A stretch of DNA of 20,189 nt from an uncultured Lachnospiraceae bacterium (GTDB lineage Bacteria > Bacillota > Clostridia > Lachnospirales > Lachnospiraceae), in contig CAJTPO010000065.1 of the NCBI GenBank assembly GCA_910578115.1, positions 1 to 20,189 on the forward strand, given 5' to 3'. Positions 7,128 to 14,691 of this stretch are shown here, in pieces. The first letter of the stretch is position 1; the number at the start of each line of letters is the position of its first letter. A program made the position numbers and the translations under genes. The notes below the pieces were generated by a model. The model did not search any database, was not told the origin of the DNA, and saw only the letters and a list, made by a program, of their open reading frames with translations.

Positions 7128-8087
7128 TTACAGGTTTACAACATTCCTGTTCTCACCGGCCAGAAAGGCTTCGATATTTTTTGCAACTTCTTCCACCAGA
7201 TGGGTTCTGGATTCCAGACTTGCCCATGCCATATGTGGTGTGATGATCAGCTTCGTGCTGTCTTTGATCTGTGCCAGCGGATTATCTTTCGCCATCGGTT
7301 CCTGCTCCAGCACATCCAGACCGACGCCGGAGATCTGGTCCGCGACGAGTGCATCGTAGAGGGCCTGGGTGTCCACCACCGGTCCGCGGGCCACATTTAC
7401 CAGAATGGCGGTTTCCTTCATCTTCGAGAGGGCGTCTTTATTGATCAGTCCTCTTGTCCGGTCGCTGAGCGGGCAGTGCAGGGACAGGATGTCCGACTCC
7501 TGTAAAAGGGTGTCGAACTCCACCCGTTCATAATCGGTGCAGGTGCTCTTACCGGAAGCAGAATAGAAGATGACCCGGCAGCCGAAAGCCTGCGCAAGTC
7601 CTGCGACCCGGCGGCCGATCGTTCCCATGCCTATGATGCCCCATGTCTTCCCTTCCAGATCGTAAAAAGTTCTGTCGAAATTGGAAAAACGGTCTTGGGC
7701 GCTGTAGGCGCCGGATTTCACGTAGTCATCGTAGAATGCGATCTTTTCAGAAAGAGCAAGAGCCAGCAGGAGCGTGTGCTGTGCCACCGTGGAAGTGCAG
7801 TAATTGATGACGTTGGTGACTTTGATGCCGCGGCTTCTGCAGTAGGCCAGATCTACGTTGTCGAAGCCTGTGGCCAGCAGGCAGATCAGTTTTACGTTGG
7901 GGGCGTCTTTCAGGGTAGATTCATTGAGAGGCGCCTTATTTGCGAGGATGATATCCGCGTCTTTGACACGTTCCGCAGTGTTCGCTGCAACCGTATTTGG
8001 ATAACAGGTTACCTCCCCGAACTTTTCAAAACAGGATACGTCAACGTCCGTTCCCGCGCTGTTTCGTTCTAATATGACCAGTTTCAT
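7128..8087 (-). CDS. D-2-hydroxyacid dehydrogenase (glycerate dehydrogenase-like)
   Basis: This 319-residue enzyme belongs to the D-isomer-specific 2-hydroxyacid dehydrogenases, which interconvert 2-hydroxy and 2-oxo acids with NAD(P)H. The nucleotide-binding turn is G153-M-G-T-I-G158. The catalytic set is R234 (NVARGPVV), E263 (EQEP) and H285 (TPHMAWAS). The length and the absence of a C-terminal ACT domain point to glycerate/hydroxypyruvate or other small 2-oxoacid reduction, rather than a full-length phosphoglycerate dehydrogenase. At the end of the second strand the sequence is FYSASGK, with Ser rather than the Asp that marks strict NAD use, so cofactor choice is open. GGAGG lies six bases before the ATG on the minus strand. 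It is a single-gene unit, divergent from the EAL-HDOD gene. Confidence 0.88.
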   Translation of the reverse strand: MKLVILERNSAGTDVDVSCFEKFGEVTCYPNTVAANTAERVKDADIILANKAPLNESTLKDAPNVKLICLLATGFDNVDLAYCRSRGIKVTNVINYCTSTVAQHTLLLALALSEKIAFYDDYVKSGAYSAQDRFSNFDRTFYDLEGKTWGIIGMGTIGRRVAGLAQAFGCRVIFYSASGKSTCTDYERVEFDTLLQESDILSLHCPLSDRTRGLINKDALSKMKETAILVNVARGPVVDTQALYDALVADQISGVGLDVLEQEPMAKDNPLAQIKDSTKLIITPHMAWASLESRTHLVEEVAKNIEAFLAGENRNVVNL

Positions 8088-8120
8088 AAGTATCCTCCGT
8101 TCTCTGAAAAGCTGTAAGAA

Positions 8121-8126
8121 ATTATA
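8121..8126 (-). promoter_or_regulatory. Candidate -10 box for the dehydrogenase gene
   Basis: A perfect TATAAT on the minus strand lies about 34 bases upstream of the start at 8087. No recognisable -35 hexamer stands at 16-18 bases from it, so this rests on the -10 alone. Confidence 0.3.
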
Positions 8127-8274
8127 TTTGTCTCATTTTATCACAGTGTAGAGGCTTTTGACAGTGTTTCTTTTCAAAGGAGGCATTGATTTCAGTAAAT
8201 TAAATGAATATACTATATGTAAAGCAGAGGGAAAAAGGACGTCCCTGTGTACTGAAAATAGCTGTAAAAATACC

Positions 8275-8304
8275 ATGGCAATCGCAAATAAAGTTTGATA
8301 TAAT
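8275..8304 (+). promoter_or_regulatory. Candidate promoter of the EAL-HDOD gene
   Basis: ATGGCA (8275-8280; four of six match TTGACA), 18 bases, then a perfect TATAAT (8299-8304). A transcript would begin near 8311, about 55 bases before the ATG at 8366. The 278-base gap between the two divergent genes holds this and the opposing -10 box, and nothing else I can identify. Confidence 0.5.
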
Positions 8305-8365
8305 ATAAGAAATTTGCAGGTAAACGGTGGAGAACCATAATAACTTTGAAAGGGGACTATAGAGT

Positions 8366-9586
8366 ATGCTTGCCACATTGATTCCTTTTTTTGATAAAGA
8401 TATGAAAGTATGCGCTTATTCGCTCTTCTCGCAGAAGGCGAATCTGCTGCTGAATCCGGCGTTGCAGAGTTCGGCTGTAAACGACGGTGCGGCGAGGGTG
8501 GAGGGTCTTGATATTTTGCAGAGGATCGGCATTGATACGCTGTCGCCGGGATCGGACGTGTTTGTTCCGGTTGGATCCATTGCGGTTTTTTCGGATATTG
8601 AGTCACAGAGCGAGGAGATGATTGGACGTCTTGTCTTGCTTTTTGACAATTCTGTGACGAATACACCGGACTATCAGAAGCGGTTCAGGCAACTGAAGCA
8701 GAAGGGTTATAAGCTGGCGATCCGTAAGCTGCCGGTGAAGGAGTTTGAGAACTATAAAGAAATTCTGTCCTTGATGGATTATATCATTCTGGATTATAAG
8801 AAAGTGGATGTCTACAAGGCCAAAATTTATTTCGGACATCAGTATCCGAATATCAAAATCTGTGTCGGAAATATCGAGAAGCAGGAAGTTTTTGATGATG
8901 TCAGAGTGGATCGGGCGTTTCATTTGTTCGAGGGTGCGTTCTACCGGATTCCGGTTACGAAGGGGCAGACAGAGGTGGAGCCGCTGAAGGTGAACTATCT
9001 GGAGTTGATGAATATTGTTAACGACGTGGATTTCGAACTGACGAAGGCGGCCGATGTGATCGGCAGAGATACGGCGCTTGTGGTATCTCTTCTGGAGATG
9101 GTGAATCGTATTGCCGCTAAATCCGAGGTAACATCAATCCGTCACGCGGCGGCGCTGCTGGGACAGCGGGAACTCAAAAAGTGGATCAATACAGTGATCA
9201 CGAAGGAACTTTGTGCGGACAGACCGAATGAGATCACGCGGGTGTCCCTCCTGCGGGCCAAGTTCATGGAATGTCTGGCTCCTTCTTTTGGCATGGGCAT
9301 GAAGGCGTCCGAGCTGTTTTTGATGGGGCTTTTCTCGGTGCTGAATATCATTCTGAGCATGCCCATGGAGGAAGCGCTTAATAAAGTCAATGTTTCCAGG
9401 GATATCAGAGATGCGCTGTTAAGTTGTAAAGGTGAATTTGCGGAAATATACGGCTTTATGACAGCGTATGAGAATGCGGACTGGCAGGAAGTCAGCCGGA
9501 TGCAGATCCTTAAAAATATTGACAACGATGCGGTGTTTAAGGCATATATTGAGGCTGTATGCTGGTATAAGGAGATGTTTTTTTAA
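8366..9586 (+). CDS. EAL-HDOD domain protein (YuxH-like), degenerate EAL
   Basis: This 406-residue protein has the two-domain plan of YuxH-type signalling proteins. The N-terminal EAL-like domain (about 1-205) starts LIPFFDKDMKVCAYSLF, aligning with the family's QPIFDRxxxVxAYELL, and shows DYIILDYKKVD and LFEGAFYRIPV at the expected later positions. The C-terminal HDOD domain (about 205-395) includes NYLELMNIVN, a helical core with IRHAAALLGQRELKKWI, and a long helix with SELFLMGLFSVL. The glutamate of the AYEL/EAL motif is Ser19 and the usual later acidic metal ligands are not evident, so hydrolysis of cyclic di-GMP is unlikely; it may bind the nucleotide or act as a scaffold. A purine-rich AAGGGG lies a little upstream of the ATG. 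No partner gene is adjacent. Confidence 0.8.
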   Translation: MLATLIPFFDKDMKVCAYSLFSQKANLLLNPALQSSAVNDGAARVEGLDILQRIGIDTLSPGSDVFVPVGSIAVFSDIESQSEEMIGRLVLLFDNSVTNTPDYQKRFRQLKQKGYKLAIRKLPVKEFENYKEILSLMDYIILDYKKVDVYKAKIYFGHQYPNIKICVGNIEKQEVFDDVRVDRAFHLFEGAFYRIPVTKGQTEVEPLKVNYLELMNIVNDVDFELTKAADVIGRDTALVVSLLEMVNRIAAKSEVTSIRHAAALLGQRELKKWINTVITKELCADRPNEITRVSLLRAKFMECLAPSFGMGMKASELFLMGLFSVLNIILSMPMEEALNKVNVSRDIRDALLSCKGEFAEIYGFMTAYENADWQEVSRMQILKNIDNDAVFKAYIEAVCWYKEMFF

Positions 9587-9722
9587 TTGTTAACGGCATT
9601 TGAATCGAAAGTAACAATTTGTTATGTCTTTTGCTTATAAGCCAAAGCATTTTACAGGAGGATTCTTAAGGATTTCCTGTGAAAAGATACAGGTGCCGGC
9701 AGAATATTGTCTGTACCACAAA

Positions 9723-9755
9723 AGTGATGACAGGACAGACGACCATCACTATAAT
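9723..9755 (+). promoter_or_regulatory. Promoter with overlapping dyad upstream of adenosylhomocysteinase
   Basis: ATGACA (9727-9732, five of six match), 17 bases, then a perfect TATAAT (9750-9755). A 7-bp perfect dyad AGTGATG/CATCACT (9723-9729 with 9744-9750) overlaps both promoter boxes, and a second pair, GTCTGT/ACAGAC (9709-9714 with 9735-9740), interleaves with it. This is a good place for a repressor site, though no known operator was recognised. The transcript would start near 9762, giving a leader of about 34 bases. Confidence 0.6.
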
Positions 9756-9795
9756 AAAAATTCGGCTGATTAATTTTAAGGAGGAAACTATTAAA

Positions 9796-11043
9796 ATGAG
9801 TAGCGAAATCAGAGACATTAATCTTGCCGAATCCGGTGAGAAGAAGATTGAGTGGGTGAAGAGGAATTGTGACCTGTTGCGCACGCTGGAGAAGGAGTTT
9901 TCCGAGAGTAAGCCTTTTGCAGGGAAGAAGATAGCCCTGTCCGTACATCTGGAGGCTAAGACGGCTTATCTGTGTCTGGTGTTGGCGGCAGGCGGAGCCG
10001 AGATGTATGTGACCGGTTCCAACCCGTTGTCTACGCAGGATGACGTGGCGGCAGCGCTTGTGAAAGCCGGATTGGAAGTGCACGCCTGGTATGGCACTAC
10101 GCCGGAGGAGTATGAGACCCATATCCGTCATGTGCTGGAGGCAGAGCCGAATATCATCATCGACGACGGCGGCGACCTGGTGACGATGGTACATAAGGAG
10201 ATGCCGCAGCTGATCCCTAATATCATTGGCGGATGCGAAGAGACCACCACAGGTATTATCCGTCTGGAAGCTATGAATAAAGCGGGCGAATTGAAGTTCC
10301 CCATGGTGCGCGTTAACAATGCGGCATGTAAACATTTCTTCGATAACAGATATGGTACAGGACAGTCTGTATTCGACGGTATCAACAGGACAACGAATCT
10401 GATCGTAGCGGGCAAGATCGTGGTAGTGGCAGGTTACGGCTGGTGCGGTAAGGGTACTGCCATGAGAGCCAAGGGGTTGGGCGCGCGAGTGGTCGTAACC
10501 GAGATCGATCCGATCAAAGCTATTGAGGCAGTGATGGATGGTTTCGATGTGATGCCTATGAAGGAAGCGGCTAAGGTCGGTGACTTCTTTATCACTGTGA
10601 CCGGCTGTGACGGTGTTATTGACAAAGAAGACTTTGCAGTGATGAAAGAAGGAGCGATCCTCTGCAATGCAGGACATTTTGACTGCGAGATCGATATGGC
10701 ATGGCTGAAAGCCAATGCAGTGGAGAAGAAAGAACAGCGGAAGAACATCATGGGCTACAAGCTGCCTACCGGACAGTGGATCTTTGTACTGGCAGAAGGA
10801 CGTCTTGTGAATCTGGCGGCCGGTGACGGTCATCCGGCAGAGATTATGGATATGAGTTTCGCGATTCAGGCGCTTTCCGCGAAATATCTTGTAGAGCACA
10901 GCAGTGAGCTTACACATAAACTGATCGATGTGCCGGAAGAAGTGGACAGGGATGTGGCGAAGCGTAAGCTGGCGTTCCTTGGCAAAGAGATTGACGTATT
11001 GACGCCGGAACAGGAAAAATATTTGAATAGTTATACGGTTTAA
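9796..11043 (+). CDS. ahcY: Adenosylhomocysteinase (S-adenosylhomocysteine hydrolase)
   Basis: The enzyme splits S-adenosylhomocysteine to adenosine and homocysteine, removing the inhibitory product of methyl transfer; it is a cytoplasmic NAD-dependent tetramer in the family. Visible signatures are LSVHLEAKTAYL near the N-terminus; the substrate segment NNAACKHFFDNRYGTGQS; NRTTNLIVAGK; the NAD-binding turn G213-Y-G-W-C-G-K-G; VVVTEIDPIKA; and CNAGHFDCEIDM. At 415 residues it is the short type seen in Thermotoga and archaea, lacking the roughly 40-residue insertion of most bacterial and eukaryotic forms, and it ends in EKYLNSYTV rather than the KYRY tail. Use of S-inosylhomocysteine, as reported for some short-type relatives, is a less likely alternative. 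ATG 9796 follows AAGGAGG (9778-9784). The in-frame upstream extension from GTG 9679 crosses the promoter and is not coding. Confidence 0.9.
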   Translation: MSSEIRDINLAESGEKKIEWVKRNCDLLRTLEKEFSESKPFAGKKIALSVHLEAKTAYLCLVLAAGGAEMYVTGSNPLSTQDDVAAALVKAGLEVHAWYGTTPEEYETHIRHVLEAEPNIIIDDGGDLVTMVHKEMPQLIPNIIGGCEETTTGIIRLEAMNKAGELKFPMVRVNNAACKHFFDNRYGTGQSVFDGINRTTNLIVAGKIVVVAGYGWCGKGTAMRAKGLGARVVVTEIDPIKAIEAVMDGFDVMPMKEAAKVGDFFITVTGCDGVIDKEDFAVMKEGAILCNAGHFDCEIDMAWLKANAVEKKEQRKNIMGYKLPTGQWIFVLAEGRLVNLAAGDGHPAEIMDMSFAIQALSAKYLVEHSSELTHKLIDVPEEVDRDVAKRKLAFLGKEIDVLTPEQEKYLNSYTV

Positions 11044-11045
11044 TA

Positions 11046-11074
11046 TTGCATTTGTATTTGCTATAGTGTATAAT
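11046..11074 (+). promoter_or_regulatory. Candidate promoter of the heptad-repeat gene
   Basis: TTGCAT (11046-11051), 17 bases, then a perfect TATAAT (11069-11074), just after the adenosylhomocysteinase stop. The -35 is weak. No intrinsic terminator was seen between this stop and the promoter, so read-through is also possible. The leader would be about 110 bases. Confidence 0.45.
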
Positions 11075-11190
11075 AGGTCTTCCAGAAAGAGTTCGTGATA
11101 AGAATGATAAGATTTGAAGCGGGAAGGCGCTGTGATGAACAGTGCCATGTAGAGTAAAGGGAAACAGACGATGGATAAGGAGGAGACACT

Positions 11191-11904
11191 ATGGCATTGA
11201 CGAATGAAGATCTGCAGGCGATTTCGAACTTACTGCAGCCGATCAAGGATGAAGTAGGGAGCGTGAAGTCTGAAGTCCAAGGTATGAAGACTGAGATAAA
11301 AGGTATGAAGACCGATATCCAGGGCATGAAAACCGAGATAAAGGACATGAAAATCGACATCCAGGGCATGAAGACTGAGATGGAAGGCATGAAGACCGAC
11401 ATCCAGGGCGTAAAGACCGAGATAAAGGACATGAAGACCGACATCCAGGGCATGAAGACTGAGATGGAAGGTATGAAGACCGATATCCAGGGCATGAAGA
11501 CTGAGATGAAGGGTATGAAGACCGATATCCAGGGTATGAAGACTGAGATGAAGGGTATGAAGACCGACATTCAGGGTATGAAAACTGAGATGGAAGGTAT
11601 GAAGACCGATATCCAGGGTATGAAGATCGAAATGAAAGGCATGAAAGTCGACCTATGGGATTTAAGATTTGATGTGAAGAATCTTCAGCTTGATTCAAAG
11701 GAAGTGAAGAATAAAGTGACAAAGATGGAATTGACAGTTGAGAATGAGATTCGTGTCAATATTCAGAGAGTCGCGGAAGGACACTTGGATCTGTACAGGA
11801 AACTCAATGAGTGCATTAAGTTTTCTTCCGATGTCAGGGCCAAACAGGAATTGCAGGATATGTATATCACTATGCACGATATTAAGTTGAAAGCTCTTGC
11901 GTAA
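11191..11904 (+). CDS. Heptad-repeat coiled-coil protein of unknown function
   Basis: This 237-residue, highly charged protein has no signal peptide or membrane segment. After a 30-residue head (MALTNEDLQAISNLLQPIKD), residues 31-156 are 18 units of seven residues with consensus G-M-K-T-[DE]-[IM]-[QKE]. Two further degenerate units run to 170, and then a non-repeated tail (171-237) follows that contains VTKMELTVENEIRVN and a helical end. Hydrophobic Met and Ile/Met alternate at 3- and 4-residue spacing, the a/d pattern of a long coiled coil of nearly 19 nm if fully helical. Proteins with similar heads and tails and variable numbers of such units occur in Lachnospiraceae, but I know of no assigned function; a spacer or tether role is only a guess. 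AAGGAGG lies upstream of the ATG. A strong terminator follows. Confidence 0.8.
   Translation: MALTNEDLQAISNLLQPIKDEVGSVKSEVQGMKTEIKGMKTDIQGMKTEIKDMKIDIQGMKTEMEGMKTDIQGVKTEIKDMKTDIQGMKTEMEGMKTDIQGMKTEMKGMKTDIQGMKTEMKGMKTDIQGMKTEMEGMKTDIQGMKIEMKGMKVDLWDLRFDVKNLQLDSKEVKNKVTKMELTVENEIRVNIQRVAEGHLDLYRKLNECIKFSSDVRAKQELQDMYITMHDIKLKALA
11281..11658 (+). repeat. 21-bp tandem repeat array, 18 units in frame
   Basis: Units follow GGCATGAAGACCGAYATCCA-like sequence (21 bases each) with few differences. Pairs alternate KTE[IM][KE] and KTDIQ types, so a 42-bp higher-order period is visible. All units are whole-codon length, so gain or loss of units keeps the frame. The near identity at the DNA level suggests recent expansion by slippage or recombination. 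Confidence 0.95.
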
Positions 11905-11919
11905 AACAAAATTACTATG

Positions 11920-11948
11920 ATCGGCGGTTGCAATAACCGCCGATTTTA
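11920..11948 (+). terminator. Intrinsic terminator of the heptad-repeat gene
   Basis: A perfect 10-bp stem ATCGGCGGTT/AACCGCCGAT (11920-11929 with 11935-11944), a five-base GCAAT loop, and TTTT at 11944-11947. It lies 15 bases after the stop codon. Confidence 0.85.
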
Positions 11949-12046
11949 GTATATAAAATCTATATATGGAAGATTGCTTTACGGTCTGAACAGGTTCAGA
12001 TGCAAATGTATGCCTTTCGGAATGGAGGAAAGAATGGGAGGATATT

Positions 12047-13819
12047 ATGGAGACACAAAACAATGCAAAATCGTATAAGTCAGGTGAACTGCTCAGACGA
12101 TTTCTGCCTTACTATAAGCGATATTGGAAGATCGTGGTCATTGATCTGTTCTGTGCAGGATTGACGACGATCTGTGAGCTGGTGCTGCCGATGATCATCC
12201 GCTTCATCACGAATGCGGGGATGAATGATCTGGCGTCGCTTACGGTGACGGTAATCCTGCGGCTGGGGGCGTTGTATCTGTTCCTGCGGATCGTGGATTC
12301 AATGGCCAATTTCTATATGGCGTATACCGGACATGTCATGGGGACGCGGATCGAGACGGATATGCGGCGGGACGCCTATGCGCACCTGCAGAAGCTGTCC
12401 AATACATACTATAATAATACCAAAGTGGGTCAGATCATGGGACGGATCACCAACGATCTGTTTGATGTGACGGAGTTTTCCCATCACTGTCCGGAGGAAT
12501 TTTTTATTGCGGGTATCAAGGCGGTCATTTCCTTTGTGATCCTGGCCCGGATCAGTCTTGGACTGACGCTGATCCTTTTTGCGGTGATACCGGTTATGGT
12601 GGTGACCTGCACGATGATCAATCTGCGTATGCGGGAGGCGTTCCGTAAGCAGCGCGTGCAGATCGGTGAGCTGAACGCCCGCATTGAGGACAGTCTTCTT
12701 GGACAGAAGGTGGTGAAGGCTTTTACCAACGAGGAAAAGGAAAAAGAAAAGTTTGAGAAGGACAATATCAATTTCTTTCATATTAAGAAGGAAACTTATA
12801 AGTTTATGGCGGCTTTTCAGACTACGACCAGAGCCTTTGACGGTGTGATGTATCTGGTACTGCTGGTGGCGGGCGGCATCTTTATGATCAGGGGAAAGAT
12901 CGTGCCCGGTGATCTGGTGGCCTATGTGATGTATGTGAGTACGCTGATCACTACGATCCGGCGGATCATCGAGTTTGCGGAGCAGTTTCAGCGCGGCATG
13001 ACAGGCATCGAGCGTTTTGTGCAGATCATGGACAGCGATATTGAGATCTTTGACGAGCCGGATGCGGTGCCCTGTGAACATCCGCGGGGGAATATTGCTT
13101 TTCATAATGTAGGTTTTGAGTATCCAGATGACCACAACGTGGTGTTCAGGGGCTTGAATCTGGATATTCGCGCGGGAGAAAAGATCGCTATCGTAGGCCC
13201 GTCCGGCGGCGGTAAGACCACGCTTTGCAACCTGATTCCCCGTTTTTATGATATCAATGAGGGTGAAATCCTTCTGGACGGGAAGAATATTCATAAGTAT
13301 ACGATCAAGAGCCTGCGGCAGAATATTGGTATGGTGCAGCAGGATGTGTATCTGTTCTCGGGAACGGTATATGAAAATATCGCTTACGGCAGGGAGCAGG
13401 CCACCAGAGAGGAAGTGATCGAGGCGGCAAAACGCGCCGGGGCGCATGAGTTTATCTGTGCGCTGAAAGACGGTTACGACACTTATGTGGGCGAGCGTGG
13501 CGTGAAGCTGTCCGGCGGACAGAAACAGCGGATCAGCATTGCCAGAGTATTTCTGAAAAACCCGCCCATTCTTATTCTGGACGAGGCCACTTCGGCGCTG
13601 GACAATGAGAGCGAGTTTCAGGTGGCAAGGTCGTTGGAAGCGCTGGCAAAGGGCAGGACTACGATCACGATCGCACACAGACTGTCCAGCATCCGCAACT
13701 CCGACCGGATTCTGGTGCTGACGGAGGAAGGGATCGTGGAGGAAGGCACGCATGACAGCCTGCTGGAGCTGGGCGGCATTTACCATCACTTTTACGTGAC
13801 GGCCAATGAATTGAAGTAG
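12047..13819 (+). CDS. ABC half-transporter, multidrug/lipid exporter type
   Basis: This 590-residue protein has a six-segment membrane domain (about 20-320) fused to an ATPase domain (about 340-585), the MsbA/BmrA/LmrA plan, and would work as a homodimer or paired half-transporter in the cytoplasmic membrane. The ATPase shows Walker A G384-P-S-G-G-G-K-T-T, a Q-loop in MVQQDVYLFSG, the signature LSGGQ at 488-492, Walker B ending LDEATSALD (D512, E513) and a switch His in IAHRLS. Membrane-domain cues are MGRITNDLFDVTEFSHH and a coupling segment LIDSLLGQKVVKAF-like (here EDSLLGQKVVKAF). GGGAGG lies shortly before the ATG at 12047. It is transcribed alone, between a terminator upstream and the repeat element downstream. 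The substrate cannot be read from sequence. Confidence 0.9.
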   Translation: METQNNAKSYKSGELLRRFLPYYKRYWKIVVIDLFCAGLTTICELVLPMIIRFITNAGMNDLASLTVTVILRLGALYLFLRIVDSMANFYMAYTGHVMGTRIETDMRRDAYAHLQKLSNTYYNNTKVGQIMGRITNDLFDVTEFSHHCPEEFFIAGIKAVISFVILARISLGLTLILFAVIPVMVVTCTMINLRMREAFRKQRVQIGELNARIEDSLLGQKVVKAFTNEEKEKEKFEKDNINFFHIKKETYKFMAAFQTTTRAFDGVMYLVLLVAGGIFMIRGKIVPGDLVAYVMYVSTLITTIRRIIEFAEQFQRGMTGIERFVQIMDSDIEIFDEPDAVPCEHPRGNIAFHNVGFEYPDDHNVVFRGLNLDIRAGEKIAIVGPSGGGKTTLCNLIPRFYDINEGEILLDGKNIHKYTIKSLRQNIGMVQQDVYLFSGTVYENIAYGREQATREEVIEAAKRAGAHEFICALKDGYDTYVGERGVKLSGGQKQRISIARVFLKNPPILILDEATSALDNESEFQVARSLEALAKGRTTITIAHRLSSIRNSDRILVLTEEGIVEEGTHDSLLELGGIYHHFYVTANELK

Positions 13820-13873
13820 TGCCGGAGACAGCGCTGAGTATTGCAGGCGGACCTGCGATAGGCATGGGGATTA

Positions 13874-13908
13874 GTGTGAAAAATCCATATGCGGCAGATT
13901 TTTCACAC
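13874..13908. repeat. 12-bp perfect inverted repeat at the left edge of repeat copy 2
   Basis: GTGTGAAAAATC (13874-13885) is the exact complement of GATTTTTCACAC (13897-13908), with an 11-base loop. It runs directly into the 12-bp palindrome CACAAATTTGTG (13908-13919) and then the shared repeat unit. There is no T-run after the stem, so it is not a standard terminator for the ABC gene, although it may act as one. It is probably part of the dispersed element. Just outside it, ATGGGGATTAGT (13864-13875) resembles ATGAGGGATTAGT at the right edge (13950-13962). Confidence 0.7.
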
Positions 13909-13912
13909 ACAA

Positions 13913-13960
13913 ATTTGTGCTTGCGCCCAAATTTGCAGACTGAGCAAGAATGAGGGATTA
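13913..13960 (+). repeat. Dispersed repeat, copy 2
   Basis: This is 46 of 48 bases identical to 1-48. The inner dyad AAATTTG/CAAATTT (13911-13917 with 13929-13935) is preserved. The unit ends TGAGGGATTA, three bases before the response-regulator ATG, so again the repeat supplies the ribosome binding site. In both copies the similarity can be stretched through the start codon to ATGGAA if one base is gapped. Confidence 0.9.
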
Positions 13961-13963
13961 GTT

Positions 13964-14674
13964 ATGGAAGAAAGTAACGGCGTAAAACAGCATATCCTGA
14001 TCGTGGAGGACGACGGACCGCTTGCCGCCGGTCTGTGCCGTGCGCTGCAGAGCGGGGAGACCGGTGTAAGCAGCTGCGGTAACTTAAAGGAAGCGGACAA
14101 GAGGCTCAAGGCGCAGACGGGACAGTGTGATCTTGTACTGTTGGACGTGAATCTTCCGGACGGGAACGGGTTTGATTTCCTGAAAAAGATAAAGGAAGAG
14201 TACGGCGTATCGGTGATCATGTTGACGGCCAATGACATGGAGATGGACATCGTGACGGGACTGGAGCTGGGAGCGGATGATTATATCACCAAGCCGTTCA
14301 GTCTGGCAGTGCTGCGGGCCCGCGTGGCAACCCAGCTGCGCCGCGTGCGGGAACAGGCGGAAGCGGCACGGCAGACGCGGCGGGAGCAGATCATTGTGAT
14401 GGATGAGTACCGGTTTGATTTTGAGCGGATGGAATATTATCACAAAGATGAGCAGGTTGAGCTGAGCAGGACGGAGCAGAAGCTGCTGCGTGTTCTGGTG
14501 GACAACAGGGGGATTTCTCTGACAAGGGAGCGGCTTCTGGAACGTATCTGGTCTTCGGAGGCGGAGTTTGTGGACGAGAATGCGCTGTCCGTTACCGTCA
14601 AACGCCTGCGGGATAAGCTGGGGGCGCAGGACAGGATCCGGACGGTATATGGGGTCGGCTATCGGTTTGAGTAG
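13964..14674 (+). CDS. OmpR-family response regulator
   Basis: This 236-residue protein has a receiver domain (about 9-125) with acidic pocket E15-D16-D17, phospho-acceptor D61 in LLDVNLPDG, the conserved Thr in MLTAN and Lys in ITKPFS. A winged-helix DNA-binding domain (about 140-235) has SRTEQKLLRVLVDN, NALSVTVKRLRDKLG and the ending TVYGVGYRFE. ATG 13964 is preferred: GAGGG at the end of the repeat stands correctly spaced, and the longer open frame upstream is repeat DNA. The sensor kinase follows after 17 bases. The target is probably the ABC transporter genes at 15851-19246, as in Bce/Van-like modules; no binding site was confirmed. Confidence 0.92.
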   Translation: MEESNGVKQHILIVEDDGPLAAGLCRALQSGETGVSSCGNLKEADKRLKAQTGQCDLVLLDVNLPDGNGFDFLKKIKEEYGVSVIMLTANDMEMDIVTGLELGADDYITKPFSLAVLRARVATQLRRVREQAEAARQTRREQIIVMDEYRFDFERMEYYHKDEQVELSRTEQKLLRVLVDNRGISLTRERLLERIWSSEAEFVDENALSVTVKRLRDKLGAQDRIRTVYGVGYRFE

Positions 14675-14691
14675 GGGAACAGGAGACGGAC

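Noticed and set aside
9679..9795. N-terminal extension of adenosylhomocysteinase from GTG 9679
   Set aside because: It crosses the promoter at 9727-9755, while the ATG at 9796 has AAGGAGG and gives the normal family N-terminus.
9653..9795. SAM or SAH riboswitch before adenosylhomocysteinase
   Set aside because: The promoter at 9727-9755 leaves only about 34 bases of leader, and none of the conserved SAH or SAM riboswitch cores I remember is visible.
11281..11658. CRISPR-like repeat array
   Set aside because: There are no spacers; units are contiguous, codon-sized and in frame with a coiled-coil protein.
11061..11722. Long minus-strand open frames across the heptad array
   Set aside because: They are products of the 21-bp repeat read backwards (Ser/Pro/Ile-rich), with no ribosome binding site and no family likeness.
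13889..13963. Longer response-regulator start
   Set aside because: The added residues come from the dispersed repeat, and the receiver domain begins right after ATG 13964.
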